Shown here piece by piece: positions 34,033 through 42,380 of a stretch of 64,000 bases of DNA. The notes beneath the pieces were generated by a model. It did not search any database and was not told the DNA's origin. It saw nothing but the letters and a program-made list of their open reading frames with translations. The stretch's first letter is position 1. Each line of letters starts with the position of its first letter. Source of the stretch: a bacterium (GTDB taxonomy: Bacteria; Elusimicrobiota; Elusimicrobia; Elusimicrobiales; UBA9959); contig JAJZPL010000004.1 of the NCBI GenBank assembly GCA_021811185.1, positions 89,532-153,531 of the forward strand, written 5' to 3'. The translations under genes and the position numbers were made by a program.

Positions 34033-34667
34033 CCGCTATGAAGAACCATAAAGAGGAAAAAAAACACAAGGAAGACGGGAAGCCTGAAGCCACGGAATGC
34101 GTCTGCGGCGAAGAGGCGCAGAAGGCGGAGGCCGCCGTCGGGGAACTGGAGAAGAACAAGAAGCAGTGCGCCGAGTATTACAGCCAGCTGCTGCGACTGC
34201 AGGCCGATTTCGAGAATTACCGCAAGCGCGTTGAGAAAGAGAAGCCCGAACTGATAAAGTGGGGCAAGGCCGAGATCCTGATGAAGCTGATGCCGCTGTA
34301 CGACCTGCTGCTGGCCGCGCACCTGCACATCAACAATAACAAGGAAGGCGGCGGCAGCGAAGACGTACTGAAGGGCCTGGAGATGATCTTCAAAGAGTTC
34401 ACCAAGGTGTTCGAGAGCGAGGGCATCCGCCCTATGGAGCCGGTGGGCAAGCCCTACGACCCTATGGCCTCGGAGATCCTGGGCGTGGTGGACGGCACCG
34501 ACGAGAACGACGGGCTGGTGACGGAGGAGCTGCAGAAGGGCTTTTACTACGGGGACAAGATCCTGCGCCCGGCCCGGGTGAAGATAGCCAAGAAGAAAGC
34601 GGCCCCGGCGCCGCAGGCGGAAGAGAAACCGGCGGCGGAAAAGCAGGAAGAAGCGGCGGAAGATTGA
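34029..34667 (+). CDS. grpE: Nucleotide exchange factor GrpE
   Basis: Releases ADP from DnaK. The 212-residue product has a charged coiled-coil N-terminal half, RLQADFENYRKRVEKEK, and the beta-wing region IRPMEPVGKPYDPMASEILGVVDG. A Lys/Ala/Glu-rich tail of about 25 residues extends beyond the usual end. The ATG at 34029 overlaps the hrcA stop (ATGA), which decides the start over an earlier in-frame codon. Confidence 0.93.
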   Translation: MTAMKNHKEEKKHKEDGKPEATECVCGEEAQKAEAAVGELEKNKKQCAEYYSQLLRLQADFENYRKRVEKEKPELIKWGKAEILMKLMPLYDLLLAAHLHINNNKEGGGSEDVLKGLEMIFKEFTKVFESEGIRPMEPVGKPYDPMASEILGVVDGTDENDGLVTEELQKGFYYGDKILRPARVKIAKKKAAPAPQAEEKPAAEKQEEAAED

Positions 34668-34700
34668 ATTTCAGCAACTTAATTTGGAGGAACAACTAAC

Positions 34701-36569
34701 ATGGCAAAGATAATAGGAATAGACCTTGGAACTTCTAATACCGCGGCGGCCGTGATGGAAGGCGGCAAAGTCACCATCATCCCGTCCGCCGAAGGCACCA
34801 CGCTGGGCGGCAAAGCTTTCCCTTCGTACGTGGCCTTCGCCAAAGACGGCCAGATGCTGGTGGGCGAGCCCGCCCGCAGGCAGGCCGTGGCCAACCCCGA
34901 CGGCACCATCTCCGCGTTCAAGCGCAAGATGGGCACCGACTTCAAGTACCACATCTCCGGCAAGGAATTCACCCCGCCGCAGCTGGCGGCCTTCCTGCTG
35001 CAGAAAGTTAAGCGCGACGCCGAAGCTTTCCTGGGCGAGAAAGTGGAGAAAGCCGTGATCACCGTGCCGGCCTACTTCAACGACAACCAGCGCCAGGCCA
35101 CCAAGGACGCCGGCACCATCGCCGGCCTCGAAGTGGTCCGCCTGGTGAACGAGCCCACCGCGGCCGCGCTGGCCTACGGCATAGATAAAGAGGGCAAGGA
35201 CCAGAAGATCATGGTGTTCGACCTGGGCGGCGGCACGCTCGACGTGACCATCATGGAGCTGGGCAAGGAGGGCACGTTCGACGTGATCTCCACCTCCGGC
35301 GACACGCAGTTGGGCGGCACCGACATGGACAAGGCCCTGGTCGAGTTCATCGCCGGCGAGTTCCGCAAGGACAATGGCATCGACCTGACCAAGGACGCCA
35401 CCGCCACGCAGCGCATCAAGGAGGCGGCCGAGAAGGCCAAGATCGAGCTCTCCACCACCATGGAGACCGAGATCAACCTGCCGTTCATCTCCGCCGACGC
35501 CACCGGCCCCAAGCACATGGCGCTCAAGCTCAGCCGCGCCCGCCTGGAGTCCCTGGTGGATTCCATCGTGAAGCGCTGCCAGAAATCCATTGATACCGCG
35601 CTCGCCGACGCGAAGCTGAAGACTTCCGACATCAGCCGCATCATCCTGGTGGGCGGCCCCACCCGCATGCCGATCGTGCAGAAGTTCATCGAGGACTTCG
35701 TGGGCAAGAAGATCGAGCACGGCGTGGACCCGATGGAGTGCGTGGCTTCCGGCGCCGCCGTGCAGGCCGCCGTTCTCACCGGCGACGTTAAGGACGTGCT
35801 GCTCCTGGACGTTACCCCGCTGTCCCTGGGCATCGAGACCCTGGGCTCCGTGATGACCAAGCTGATCGACAAGAATACCACGATCCCGGCCAAGAAGTCG
35901 CAGGTGTTCTCCACCGCGGCCGACAGCCAGCCCGCCGTCACCATCCACGTGCTGCAGGGCGAGCGCGCGATGGCCGGCGACAACGTGTCGCTGGGCAAGT
36001 TCGACCTGGACGGCATCCCTCCCGCGCCCCGCGGCGTGCCGCAGATCGAGGTGACGTTCGACATCGACGCCAACGGCATCCTGCAGGTGCACGCCAAGGA
36101 CCTGGGCACCGGCAAGGCGCAGCATATCACCATCAGCGCCCCGAACAAGCTGTCCAAAGAGGACATCGACAAGTTCGTGAAGCAGGCGGAGCAGTTCTCC
36201 GACGCCGACAAGAAATACAAGGAAAAGGTGGAAGCCAAGAACGAGGCCGACACCGTCCTCTACACCACGGAGAAGGCCCTGAAGGAACACGGGGACAAGA
36301 TCTCCCCCGACGAGCGCCTGGCCGTGGACCGCTCCCTCGGCGAGATGAAGGAAGCGCTGAAAGGCGACGACGTTGAGAAGATCAAGAAGGCCAAGGAAGC
36401 CCTGATCGAGGTCTCCCAGAAGCTGGGCGAGGCCGTATACAAAGCCTCCCAGGCCAAGGCCAATCCCGGCGCTGCGGGCGCGGGTCCCGCTCCCGAAGGC
36501 GCGAAAGCGTCCACGGGCGGCAAGGACGACGTGGTCGACGCGGAAGTGGTGGACGAAAAGAAGAAGTAA
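34701..36569 (+). CDS. dnaK: Chaperone DnaK (Hsp70)
   Basis: ATP-driven chaperone. The 622-residue product shows [56 protein letters not shown] and [16 protein letters not shown] of the ATPase domain. The substrate-binding domain begins near [13 protein letters not shown]. The lid ends in [14 protein letters not shown]. The GTSN variant replaces the commoner GTTN. GGAGGA precedes the ATG. Confidence 0.98.
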   Translation: MAKIIGIDLGTSNTAAAVMEGGKVTIIPSAEGTTLGGKAFPSYVAFAKDGQMLVGEPARRQAVANPDGTISAFKRKMGTDFKYHISGKEFTPPQLAAFLLQKVKRDAEAFLGEKVEKAVITVPAYFNDNQRQATKDAGTIAGLEVVRLVNEPTAAALAYGIDKEGKDQKIMVFDLGGGTLDVTIMELGKEGTFDVISTSGDTQLGGTDMDKALVEFIAGEFRKDNGIDLTKDATATQRIKEAAEKAKIELSTTMETEINLPFISADATGPKHMALKLSRARLESLVDSIVKRCQKSIDTALADAKLKTSDISRIILVGGPTRMPIVQKFIEDFVGKKIEHGVDPMECVASGAAVQAAVLTGDVKDVLLLDVTPLSLGIETLGSVMTKLIDKNTTIPAKKSQVFSTAADSQPAVTIHVLQGERAMAGDNVSLGKFDLDGIPPAPRGVPQIEVTFDIDANGILQVHAKDLGTGKAQHITISAPNKLSKEDIDKFVKQAEQFSDADKKYKEKVEAKNEADTVLYTTEKALKEHGDKISPDERLAVDRSLGEMKEALKGDDVEKIKKAKEALIEVSQKLGEAVYKASQAKANPGAAGAGPAPEGAKASTGGKDDVVDAEVVDEKKK

Positions 36570-36580
36570 CCTGTAACGGG

Positions 36581-36631
36581 GGAGGGGCAGCGTATCGAGG
36601 TCTTAATAAGATCCTGTACGCTGCCCTCTCC
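36581..36631 (+). other. Long mRNA hairpin between dnaK and dnaJ
   Basis: GGAGGGGCAGCGTA (36581-36594) pairs with TACGCTGCCCTCTCC (36617-36631), and the loop itself folds (AGG-CTT with AAG-CCT). No T-run follows, so it is not an ordinary terminator. It may stabilise the dnaK message or reduce dnaJ expression. A weak A+T-rich stretch follows before dnaJ and could hold a secondary promoter. Confidence 0.6.
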
Positions 36632-36701
36632 GCTTTCCTGCGCCCGTCTAATACGATATACTATCCCTATACGCAGGCTGCAAACCGCTTTTAATTAACC
36701 T

Positions 36702-37832
36702 ATGGCAACAAACGATTATTACCGCACGCTCGGCGTGGCCCGGAACGCCAGTCCCGACGAGATCAAGACCGCCTACCGCAGGCTGGCGCTCAAGCACCAT
36801 CCGGACCGCAACCAGGGCAACAGCGAATCCGAATCCGTCTTTAAAGAGATAAACGAAGCCTACGAAGTGCTCTCCACCCCCGAGAAGCGCCAGATCTACG
36901 ACCAGTACGGAGCGGAAGGCCTTAAGGCCGGCGCCGGCGGCCGCGGCGGCTTCGGCGGCGGTTTCCAGGGCGCGGACCTGGGCGACATGTTCGGCGACCT
37001 GTTCGAGAACATCTTCACGCAGGGCGGCGGCGAGCGCGGCGGCAGGCCGCGCACCCGGCGCGGCGCCGACCTCAAGTACGAGGCGTCCATAACGCTGGAA
37101 GAAGCTTTTACCGGCGTTAAGGTGCCCGTGAATTTCGAGCGCACCGAAGTGTGCCAGGAGTGCGAAGGCACCGGCGCGCGGGGCAAGACCGGCATACGGA
37201 AATGCCCGGCCTGCCGCGGCGCGGGCCGCGTGCAGTATTCGCAGGGGTTCTTCGCTTTCAGCCAGGCCTGCCCCGAGTGCGGCGGCCAGGGCGAGGTGAT
37301 CACTTCACCGTGCAAGGCCTGCAACGGCCAGGGCCGGCAGAAGAAGAACGCCACTATCAACGTCAAGATCCCGGCCGGCGTGGAGGAAGGTGCGGTGCTG
37401 CGCGTTTCCGGCGGCGGCGACGCGGGCATGCGCGGGGGGGATTCCGGAGACCTGTACATCCAGGTGAGCCTGAAGCACCATCCCCATTTCGCGCGCGAAG
37501 GCCGCGACCTGGTCTACGAGGCTCAGGTGGCGGTGTGGCAGGCGGCCCTGGGCGGCGAGGTGGAAGTGCCGGTGATCGAGGGCGGCCGCATCAAGATCAA
37601 GATCCCGCAGGGGACGCAGCACGGCAAGGTGTTCCGCGTGAGCGGGCAGGGTATGCCCATCAACGCGGGCAAGAACCGCGGCGACCTGCTGGTAAAGGTG
37701 AAGCTGGAAGTGCCGCATGACCTGACTCCGCGCCAGCGCGAGCTGTTCTCCGAACTGGCGGCGCTGGCGGGCCACGAGGCGCCCCCCGAGGAAGAGAAGG
37801 ACAAAGGCTTTTTTAAGAAAATATTAGGCTAG
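36702..37832 (+). CDS. dnaJ: Co-chaperone DnaJ (Hsp40)
   Basis: Stimulates DnaK and binds unfolded proteins. The 376-residue product has the J domain with HPD (KHHPDRNQG), a Gly/Phe-rich linker, four zinc-binding repeats ([32 protein letters not shown]) and the C-terminal peptide-binding domain. It is a full type I DnaJ. No ribosome site is obvious before the ATG. Confidence 0.97.
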   Translation: MATNDYYRTLGVARNASPDEIKTAYRRLALKHHPDRNQGNSESESVFKEINEAYEVLSTPEKRQIYDQYGAEGLKAGAGGRGGFGGGFQGADLGDMFGDLFENIFTQGGGERGGRPRTRRGADLKYEASITLEEAFTGVKVPVNFERTEVCQECEGTGARGKTGIRKCPACRGAGRVQYSQGFFAFSQACPECGGQGEVITSPCKACNGQGRQKKNATINVKIPAGVEEGAVLRVSGGGDAGMRGGDSGDLYIQVSLKHHPHFAREGRDLVYEAQVAVWQAALGGEVEVPVIEGGRIKIKIPQGTQHGKVFRVSGQGMPINAGKNRGDLLVKVKLEVPHDLTPRQRELFSELAALAGHEAPPEEEKDKGFFKKILG

Positions 37833-37836
37833 CATA

Positions 37837-38544
37837 ATGCCCCAATACTTCATCCCAGCCGAGAACATGCGCGGCGAAAACTTCTTCGCCGGGCCGGACG
37901 AGGCCAACCATATAGCCAAGGCGGCGCGCGCCCGGGTCGGCGACGAGATCGAGATCTTCGACGGGCGGGGTGCCCGCTACCGCGCGGTGATCAAGTCGGT
38001 CACCTCCGACGCCGTTACCGGCGCGATAAAAGAAAAGCTCCCCAGCCCGGAATACAAGACCAGGCTCACGCTTTGTTTCGCGGTGGTGGCCAGGCCGGCG
38101 CTGGAGGATATTCTTGAGCATTGCACGGAGGCGGGGGTGGACGTGTTCCAGCCGGTGATGGCCTCGCGGGTACAGTTCGACCTGTTCAGCGACTGGGAAC
38201 GGCGCGAGGGGCGGCTGAACCAGATCGTCCTCTCGGCCGCGAAGCAGTGCGGGCGGGGGCGGCTGCCGGCGCTGCGCAAGCCGGAAAAGCTGGACGACCT
38301 GCTGGCTATCGGCCAGGCGGTGTTCGCTTCGGCGGACGGGCTGTCCCCCGACGAGGCCGCCAAAGGGCTGGCGGGCCAGGCCGACATAAATCTTTTTGTG
38401 GGGCCGGAGGGCGGGTTTACCAGGGGGGAGCTGGAGTTCGCGGCTTCCAAGAGCACTGTCTTTATGAATTTGGGTCTGTACACGCTGCGGGCTGAGTCGG
38501 CTTGTCTTGCGGCGACTTCGGCGCTGCTGACGCGGCTGGGTTAG
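37837..38544 (+). CDS. rsmE: 16S rRNA (uracil-1498-N3)-methyltransferase RsmE
   Basis: SPOUT-class methyltransferase. The 235-residue product has an N-terminal PUA-like domain (HIAKAARARVGDEIEIFDGRG), VMASRVQF, the SAM-binding knot LFVGPEGGFTRGELEFA and the ending NLGLYTLRAESACLAAT. It is four bases after dnaJ, a common gene order. Confidence 0.94.
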   Translation: MPQYFIPAENMRGENFFAGPDEANHIAKAARARVGDEIEIFDGRGARYRAVIKSVTSDAVTGAIKEKLPSPEYKTRLTLCFAVVARPALEDILEHCTEAGVDVFQPVMASRVQFDLFSDWERREGRLNQIVLSAAKQCGRGRLPALRKPEKLDDLLAIGQAVFASADGLSPDEAAKGLAGQADINLFVGPEGGFTRGELEFAASKSTVFMNLGLYTLRAESACLAATSALLTRLG

Positions 38545-38560
38545 ACGTTGATTTTGCATT

Positions 38561-38600
38561 CCGCCGCGGTCTTAGCAGGCCCGCGGCGGTTTTATTTTTA
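38561..38600 (+). terminator. Rho-independent terminator of the heat-shock operon
   Basis: CCGCCGCGG (38561-38569) pairs with CCGCGGCGG (38581-38589), followed by a T-rich run to 38600. Confidence 0.88.
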
Positions 38601-38708
38601 TAGGACTTGCCCAATGTTACAGGGCGTTTGGCCGTTGTTCTTGGCATGGCGGGGGGGATAAATGGTAAAACATATAGAGAAGCTCTGCTTAACTTCCTGG
38701 AGAAACCT

Positions 38709-39014
38709 ATGATAGACCTTAAACCCGCTTACCTCAGCAAAGTGAAAAAAGTGCTTTCGGGCAATGTGCCCGAGTACGAAGTGCTCGTATACGGCTCCCG
38801 GGCCGACGGCACTTCCAAGACCTATTCCTATCTGGATCTTGCGATCATGACGGACAAGCCGCTGGGCGCGCCCCGCATGGAGAAGCTTACCGCCGATTTC
38901 GCCGGCGCGGGCCTTCCGTTCCGCGTCGAGACCATCTGCTGGGCCTCCACCGGCAGCAGCTTCCGCAAAGAGATCAAAAAAACCAGCGTCACCCTCCAGA
39001 AGTCCAAGAAGTAG
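38709..39014 (+). CDS. Nucleotidyltransferase-like small protein, copy 1
   Basis: The 101-residue product resembles minimal nucleotidyltransferases: VLVYGSRADGTSK with GSR at residues 29-31, then SYLDLAIM. The canonical S-D-I-D-L metal motif reads S-Y-L-D-L, so the first aspartate is Tyr41, and catalysis is doubtful. GGAGAAA precedes the ATG at 38709; the longer open frame is unlikely. A close paralogue lies at 39309-39617 beyond repeat R3. There is no HEPN partner gene, so a toxin-antitoxin assignment is not supported. Confidence 0.7.
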   Translation: MIDLKPAYLSKVKKVLSGNVPEYEVLVYGSRADGTSKTYSYLDLAIMTDKPLGAPRMEKLTADFAGAGLPFRVETICWASTGSSFRKEIKKTSVTLQKSKK

Positions 39015-39039
39015 TCGGTCTGTAGGTCTCGACGTTCCG

Positions 39040-39077
39040 AAAGGGCCGGCTCCAAAGCCGGCCCTTTCTAATTTTAT
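39040..39077 (+). terminator. Terminator after nucleotidyltransferase-like copy 1
   Basis: Twelve-base stem AAAGGGCCGGCT/AGCCGGCCCTTT (39040-39051 and 39056-39067) with a four-base loop, followed by a T-rich stretch. Confidence 0.85.
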
Positions 39078-39101
39078 TGTGAAAACCCCGCAGGTCCAGT
39101 C

Positions 39102-39231
39102 GGGCTGCCGAGGGTATGGGCCCGTCGGGCACGCTATCGGCCACACCGTGGCCGCGCTCCCGCTCGGCCTCGGCGCTTACGCAAGCCTCGGCCTGCGCGA
39201 GGGCCCGCCGAACCCATACCCTCGGCGGCCC
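39102..39231 (-). repeat. Structured palindromic repeat, copy R3 (left end of second cassette)
   Basis: Outer arms 39102-39120 and 39213-39231 pair at 18 of 19 positions but share no sequence with the outer arms of the other copies. On the minus strand the interior has the GCTTGCGTAAGC core between GGCCGAG blocks, then the hairpin CGGCCAC-GGT-GTGGCCG. In R1/R2 the same hairpin is CGCGAAC-GGT-GTTCGCG, a compensatory change on both sides of the stem. Confidence 0.8.
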
Positions 39232-39308
39232 TCCAGTTTTGGCTCTTATTTTAGTTGACTTGCGGGTCCTACTCTGCGAAAATACTGGGAGGGGAAGCTA
39301 TTCATCCT

Positions 39309-39617
39309 ATGATCGATCTGAAACCGGTTCTTTTGAAGAAGGTGAAGACCATTCTGAAGCTCAACGTGCCGGAGTTCGACGTGCTGGTTTACGGCTCGCG
39401 CGCGTCGGGCAGTTCCAAGGCGCATCACTATCTGGACCTCGTCGTAATGTCGGACACGCCGATAACGGCGGCCCGGCTTGAAAAGCTGGAAGCCGCTTTC
39501 AAGGCGGCGGACCTGCCTTTCCGCGTCGAGACCATCTGCTGGGCCGCCACCGGCCCCTCCTACCGCAAAGAAATGAAAAAAACCGCCGTCCTCATCCAGA
39601 AAGCCGCCAAAAAGTAA
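39309..39617 (+). CDS. Nucleotidyltransferase-like small protein, copy 2
   Basis: A 102-residue paralogue of the protein at 38709, with VLVYGSRASGSSK and HYLDLVVM and the same conserved C-terminal half (LPFRVETICWAATGPSYRKEMKK). It also lacks the first aspartate of the DxD motif. The start at 39309 matches the paralogue's N-terminus (MIDLKP). It lies inside the interval bounded by repeats R3 and R4. Confidence 0.7.
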   Translation: MIDLKPVLLKKVKTILKLNVPEFDVLVYGSRASGSSKAHHYLDLVVMSDTPITAARLEKLEAAFKAADLPFRVETICWAATGPSYRKEMKKTAVLIQKAAKK

Positions 39618-39641
39618 GGCGCATCAACTTATATTTTTATC

Positions 39642-39899
39642 ATGCAGCTGAAATTTAATACTGAACAAATTGAGTACATGCTCAGGCAAGAACGCTTCCC
39701 TGAGGTTTTGCGTTTACGTCTTAAAGAAGCTCATTCTTTTTCTGGAAAGAAGACTGTTGAGTTAACTCTTTCTGAGGATGAGGCTGAGCGTATGCGGGAA
39801 GTGGCAGCACAGTTATTACAGGAAAACGGATTCGACGAAAAGTATGACGTGACCGTTGCCGGACGAATTCTGGAAGATTTAATTGAGTTATTTGAATAA
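39642..39899 (+). CDS. Small A+T-rich hypothetical protein
   Basis: Not recognised. The 85-residue product is charged and helical, with LTLSEDEAERMREVAAQLLQE and a final RILEDLIELFE. Its codons are markedly A/T-rich compared with the surrounding genes, like the Mrr-type gene in the other repeat-bounded interval. No ribosome site is evident. It follows the nucleotidyltransferase-like copy 2 by 24 bases. Confidence 0.6.
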   Translation: MQLKFNTEQIEYMLRQERFPEVLRLRLKEAHSFSGKKTVELTLSEDEAERMREVAAQLLQENGFDEKYDVTVAGRILEDLIELFE

Positions 39900-39968
39900 A
39901 AGTGACAAAACCGATTGTATATATAATCAATACGATTCCCACTGTTAGTCAATTGATGCTTGCGTGGA

Positions 39969-40104
39969 GGGGGCGGACGGGGGGACCGGGTTAGCAAAAC
40001 GCGTTGGAGGCCCGAGCTTACGTAAGCGCGAGGGCCGAGACAGCGAAGGGCGAGCACGGTGTGCGAGACTCCGGTTTTGCGTTCCGGCCCAGCTGGCCGC
40101 CCCC
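39969..40104 (+). repeat. Structured palindromic repeat, copy R4 (right end of second cassette)
   Basis: Outer arms 39969-39990 and 40083-40104 pair at 16 of 22 positions, with GCAAAAC (39994-40000) facing GTTTTGC inside. The core GCTTACGTAAGC lies at 40016-40027 between GGCCC and GGGCC, followed by a hairpin around the GGT loop (GCAC/GTGC). The order of elements is the same as in R2. Confidence 0.8.
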
Positions 40105-40167
40105 GACTTCACATCCTGCGGTTCTTCATTCAAGATGCAGGGCTTCTATAAGTGTTAAAATATAAGT

Positions 40168-41409
40168 GTGAAAGTTTATTTTAAGACTGTGGGATGCAGG
40201 GTGAACCAGGTGGAGAGCGAGAGCCTCCGCGAGAAGTTCGCGGCGCTCGGACACAAGACCGCGGACGAGCCCGAACTGGCCGATCTCGTCGTGGTGAACA
40301 CCTGCTCCGTCACCGCCAAGGCCGACCGGGACTGCATAGCCTTTATCAGGAAGACAGCCGCAGCCAACCCCAAGGCCGCCATAGCCGTAACCGGCTGCCT
40401 GGCCACGCTCGAGCCCGGCAAGATCCTCGCCGCCGCCCCGCACGCCACCCTCTTCTCCAATAAAGACAAAGAGAACATCCCGTCCCAGCTCTGCGGCTCC
40501 GCGCCGTCGGGCGACTTCTTCTCGGTAACCAAGTTTCACGGCAAAGCCCGAGCCTTCATAAAAGTGCAGGACGGCTGCAACCTCAAGTGCGCCTACTGCC
40601 TGGTCAACCTCGCCAGGAGCGAACTGAAATCCAAGCCATTGGAAACTGCAGTAGCCGAAGTAAAACACCTCGTCGAGTCCGGCTTCTCCGAAATAGTTCT
40701 CTGCGGCACCCGCTTAGGCATCTATAACTGCAAAAAGACCGGCGCCACCCTGGCCGACCTGATGGAAAAGATCTTCGCGCTCGACGGGAACTTTCGCGTG
40801 CGCTTCTCCTCCATAGAGTCCGGCGAACTTACTCCCACGCTGCTCAAAGTCCTCAAGGCCGCCGGGCCCAAGTTCTGCGATTATTTCCACCTGCCGCTCC
40901 AGGCCGGCGCCGACCCCGTGCTGAAAGCCATGGGCCGCCCCTACGATACCGAAACATACAAAGCCAAGGTGGAACAGCTCCGCGCCCAGTTCCCCGGCGT
41001 GGGCATCTACGCCGACATTATAGCCGGCTACCCCACCGAAACCGACGAGGACTTCGCCGCCGCGCTCAAGTTCGTGCGCGAAATAGCCCTCTCCGGCCTG
41101 CACGTGTTCAGCTTCTCCGCCAGGCCCGGCACCCGGGCCGCCGCGCTCAAAGCCCTTTCCCCTAAAATAGTCTCCGCCCGCTCCGCCGCGCTGCGCGCGC
41201 TCGACGGAGAACTGCGCGCCGCTTACGCCGCCTCCATGCTGGGCGGGGAAACCATCGCGCTGGTCCTGAAGAACAAAGAAGGCCGCGCGCTGGCGCTGGC
41301 CTCCAACTTCGTCAACCTCGAACTTACCGGCCCTCATAAATCCGGGGCTCTCCTCCGCTGCCGGATAACCGCCGCGCGCGACGGCGTCTGCCTGGCCGAA
41401 ACCGCATGA
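40168..41409 (+). CDS. mtaB: MtaB-type tRNA t6A37 methylthiotransferase (radical SAM)
   Basis: Adds a methylthio group to t6A37 in tRNA. The 413-residue product has the UPF0004 domain (TVGCRVNQVESE, NTCSVTAKAD, VTGCLA, three cluster cysteines) and the radical SAM motif CNLKCAYC. TIM-barrel segments (FSSIESGELT, FHLPLQAGADPVLKAMGRPYD) and a C-terminal TRAM-like domain follow. The start is GTG at 40168. Its stop overlaps the next gene. Confidence 0.9.
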   Translation: MKVYFKTVGCRVNQVESESLREKFAALGHKTADEPELADLVVVNTCSVTAKADRDCIAFIRKTAAANPKAAIAVTGCLATLEPGKILAAAPHATLFSNKDKENIPSQLCGSAPSGDFFSVTKFHGKARAFIKVQDGCNLKCAYCLVNLARSELKSKPLETAVAEVKHLVESGFSEIVLCGTRLGIYNCKKTGATLADLMEKIFALDGNFRVRFSSIESGELTPTLLKVLKAAGPKFCDYFHLPLQAGADPVLKAMGRPYDTETYKAKVEQLRAQFPGVGIYADIIAGYPTETDEDFAAALKFVREIALSGLHVFSFSARPGTRAAALKALSPKIVSARSAALRALDGELRAAYAASMLGGETIALVLKNKEGRALALASNFVNLELTGPHKSGALLRCRITAARDGVCLAETA

Positions 41410-42344
41410 AACCCTGCCCCTCCTGCGGCTACGGAAACCCGGACCAGGATCAGAAATGCGGGATCTGCGCCAGGGACATAACCGCCGTTCCCGTAGAGAC
41501 GGAGGTTAAACAATCCCCCACCGAATCGAACCTGCTGCTGGCGGCCGGCCTGGTGCTGCTGGCCTGCGGCGCGGTTTACTTCATAACTTCCAGCGTTGCC
41601 AAGCCGCCGCCGCGCGTTTCGGCCGACACACCTTTCTCCGACGAAGCCTCCTTCAGTTACGACGGCACGCTCTACGCCCTGGACAGGATGGGCAGCCTGC
41701 GTTTCCTCCCTTCCGCCGACCGTGTCCGCGTAGCGCCGCTGCTCGCCTGCCCCGACGACCGGGTGGCCTCAGCCGCGGCCAAGCTCGCCGGAAATTGGGC
41801 CCGTACTTCCGAAGACCCGGCAGAGGCGAAAGTGCTGTTCTCTGCCCTGCTCGAAGCCGCCACCTCCGGCAGACGCATCGCGCGCCGGTCGGCGGCGCTC
41901 CAGGCCGGCTTATCGGCCGCAGCCGGTTTCCCGGTAGCCCCATACCTGGAAGAAATACGCAAAGTGTCCTCCGGCCTTGTAGCCACGCGCGATGCGGAGC
42001 TTACTGCCGCCGGACTTTTTCTGGCTTCAGCGGCCGGCATAGAGGACTTCAGCAGGGAAATGCTGGATACCCTCCGCTCCGATCCTTCTTCCGGGGCCAG
42101 GCTTTACGCCGCCTGCGGCCTGGCGCGCCTTGGCAGCGCGGCGGGCGGCCGCCACCTTGTAGAACTGGCTTCAGGCGCCGACCCTGAGCTAAAGAGCGAA
42201 GCTTTCGCCTGCCTCGCCTATGCTTTCGACCCTGAAACCGGCCCCTTCCTGGCCGCCGCTGCCCGAGGGGGGGACCCGGATCTGGCCGAAAGGGCAAAAA
42301 TGGCCTTAATCTTGCGCAAACAACTTGCTATAATTAAAAAGTAA
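41406..42344 (+). CDS. Zinc-ribbon, single-TM protein with HEAT-like repeats
   Basis: Not recognised as a named family. The 312-residue product starts with a zinc ribbon CPSCGYGNPDQDQKCGIC (residues 4-21), has one membrane helix (LLLAAGLVLLACGAVYFIT), and a long Ala/Leu-rich part with HEAT-like helical repeats. A membrane-tethered scaffold is plausible. It overlaps mtaB by four bases and precedes the Pro/Glu-rich gene. Confidence 0.6.
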   Translation: MKPCPSCGYGNPDQDQKCGICARDITAVPVETEVKQSPTESNLLLAAGLVLLACGAVYFITSSVAKPPPRVSADTPFSDEASFSYDGTLYALDRMGSLRFLPSADRVRVAPLLACPDDRVASAAAKLAGNWARTSEDPAEAKVLFSALLEAATSGRRIARRSAALQAGLSAAAGFPVAPYLEEIRKVSSGLVATRDAELTAAGLFLASAAGIEDFSREMLDTLRSDPSSGARLYAACGLARLGSAAGGRHLVELASGADPELKSEAFACLAYAFDPETGPFLAAAARGGDPDLAERAKMALILRKQLAIIKK

Positions 42345-42380
42345 CGCGCGTATATACTTATAAAGGCACGGGGGCTTTTA

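Noticed and set aside
38607..39014. Nucleotidyltransferase-like genes as a HEPN-MNT toxin-antitoxin pair
   Set aside because: No HEPN-domain gene lies beside either copy, and the metal-binding motif is incomplete.
20726..40104. The repeats as integron attC sites
   Set aside because: The structure-over-sequence logic is similar, but I could not find the GTTRRRY / RYYYAAC core pairs at the expected ends, the copies lie in inverted pairs instead of head-to-tail, and no integron integrase is present.
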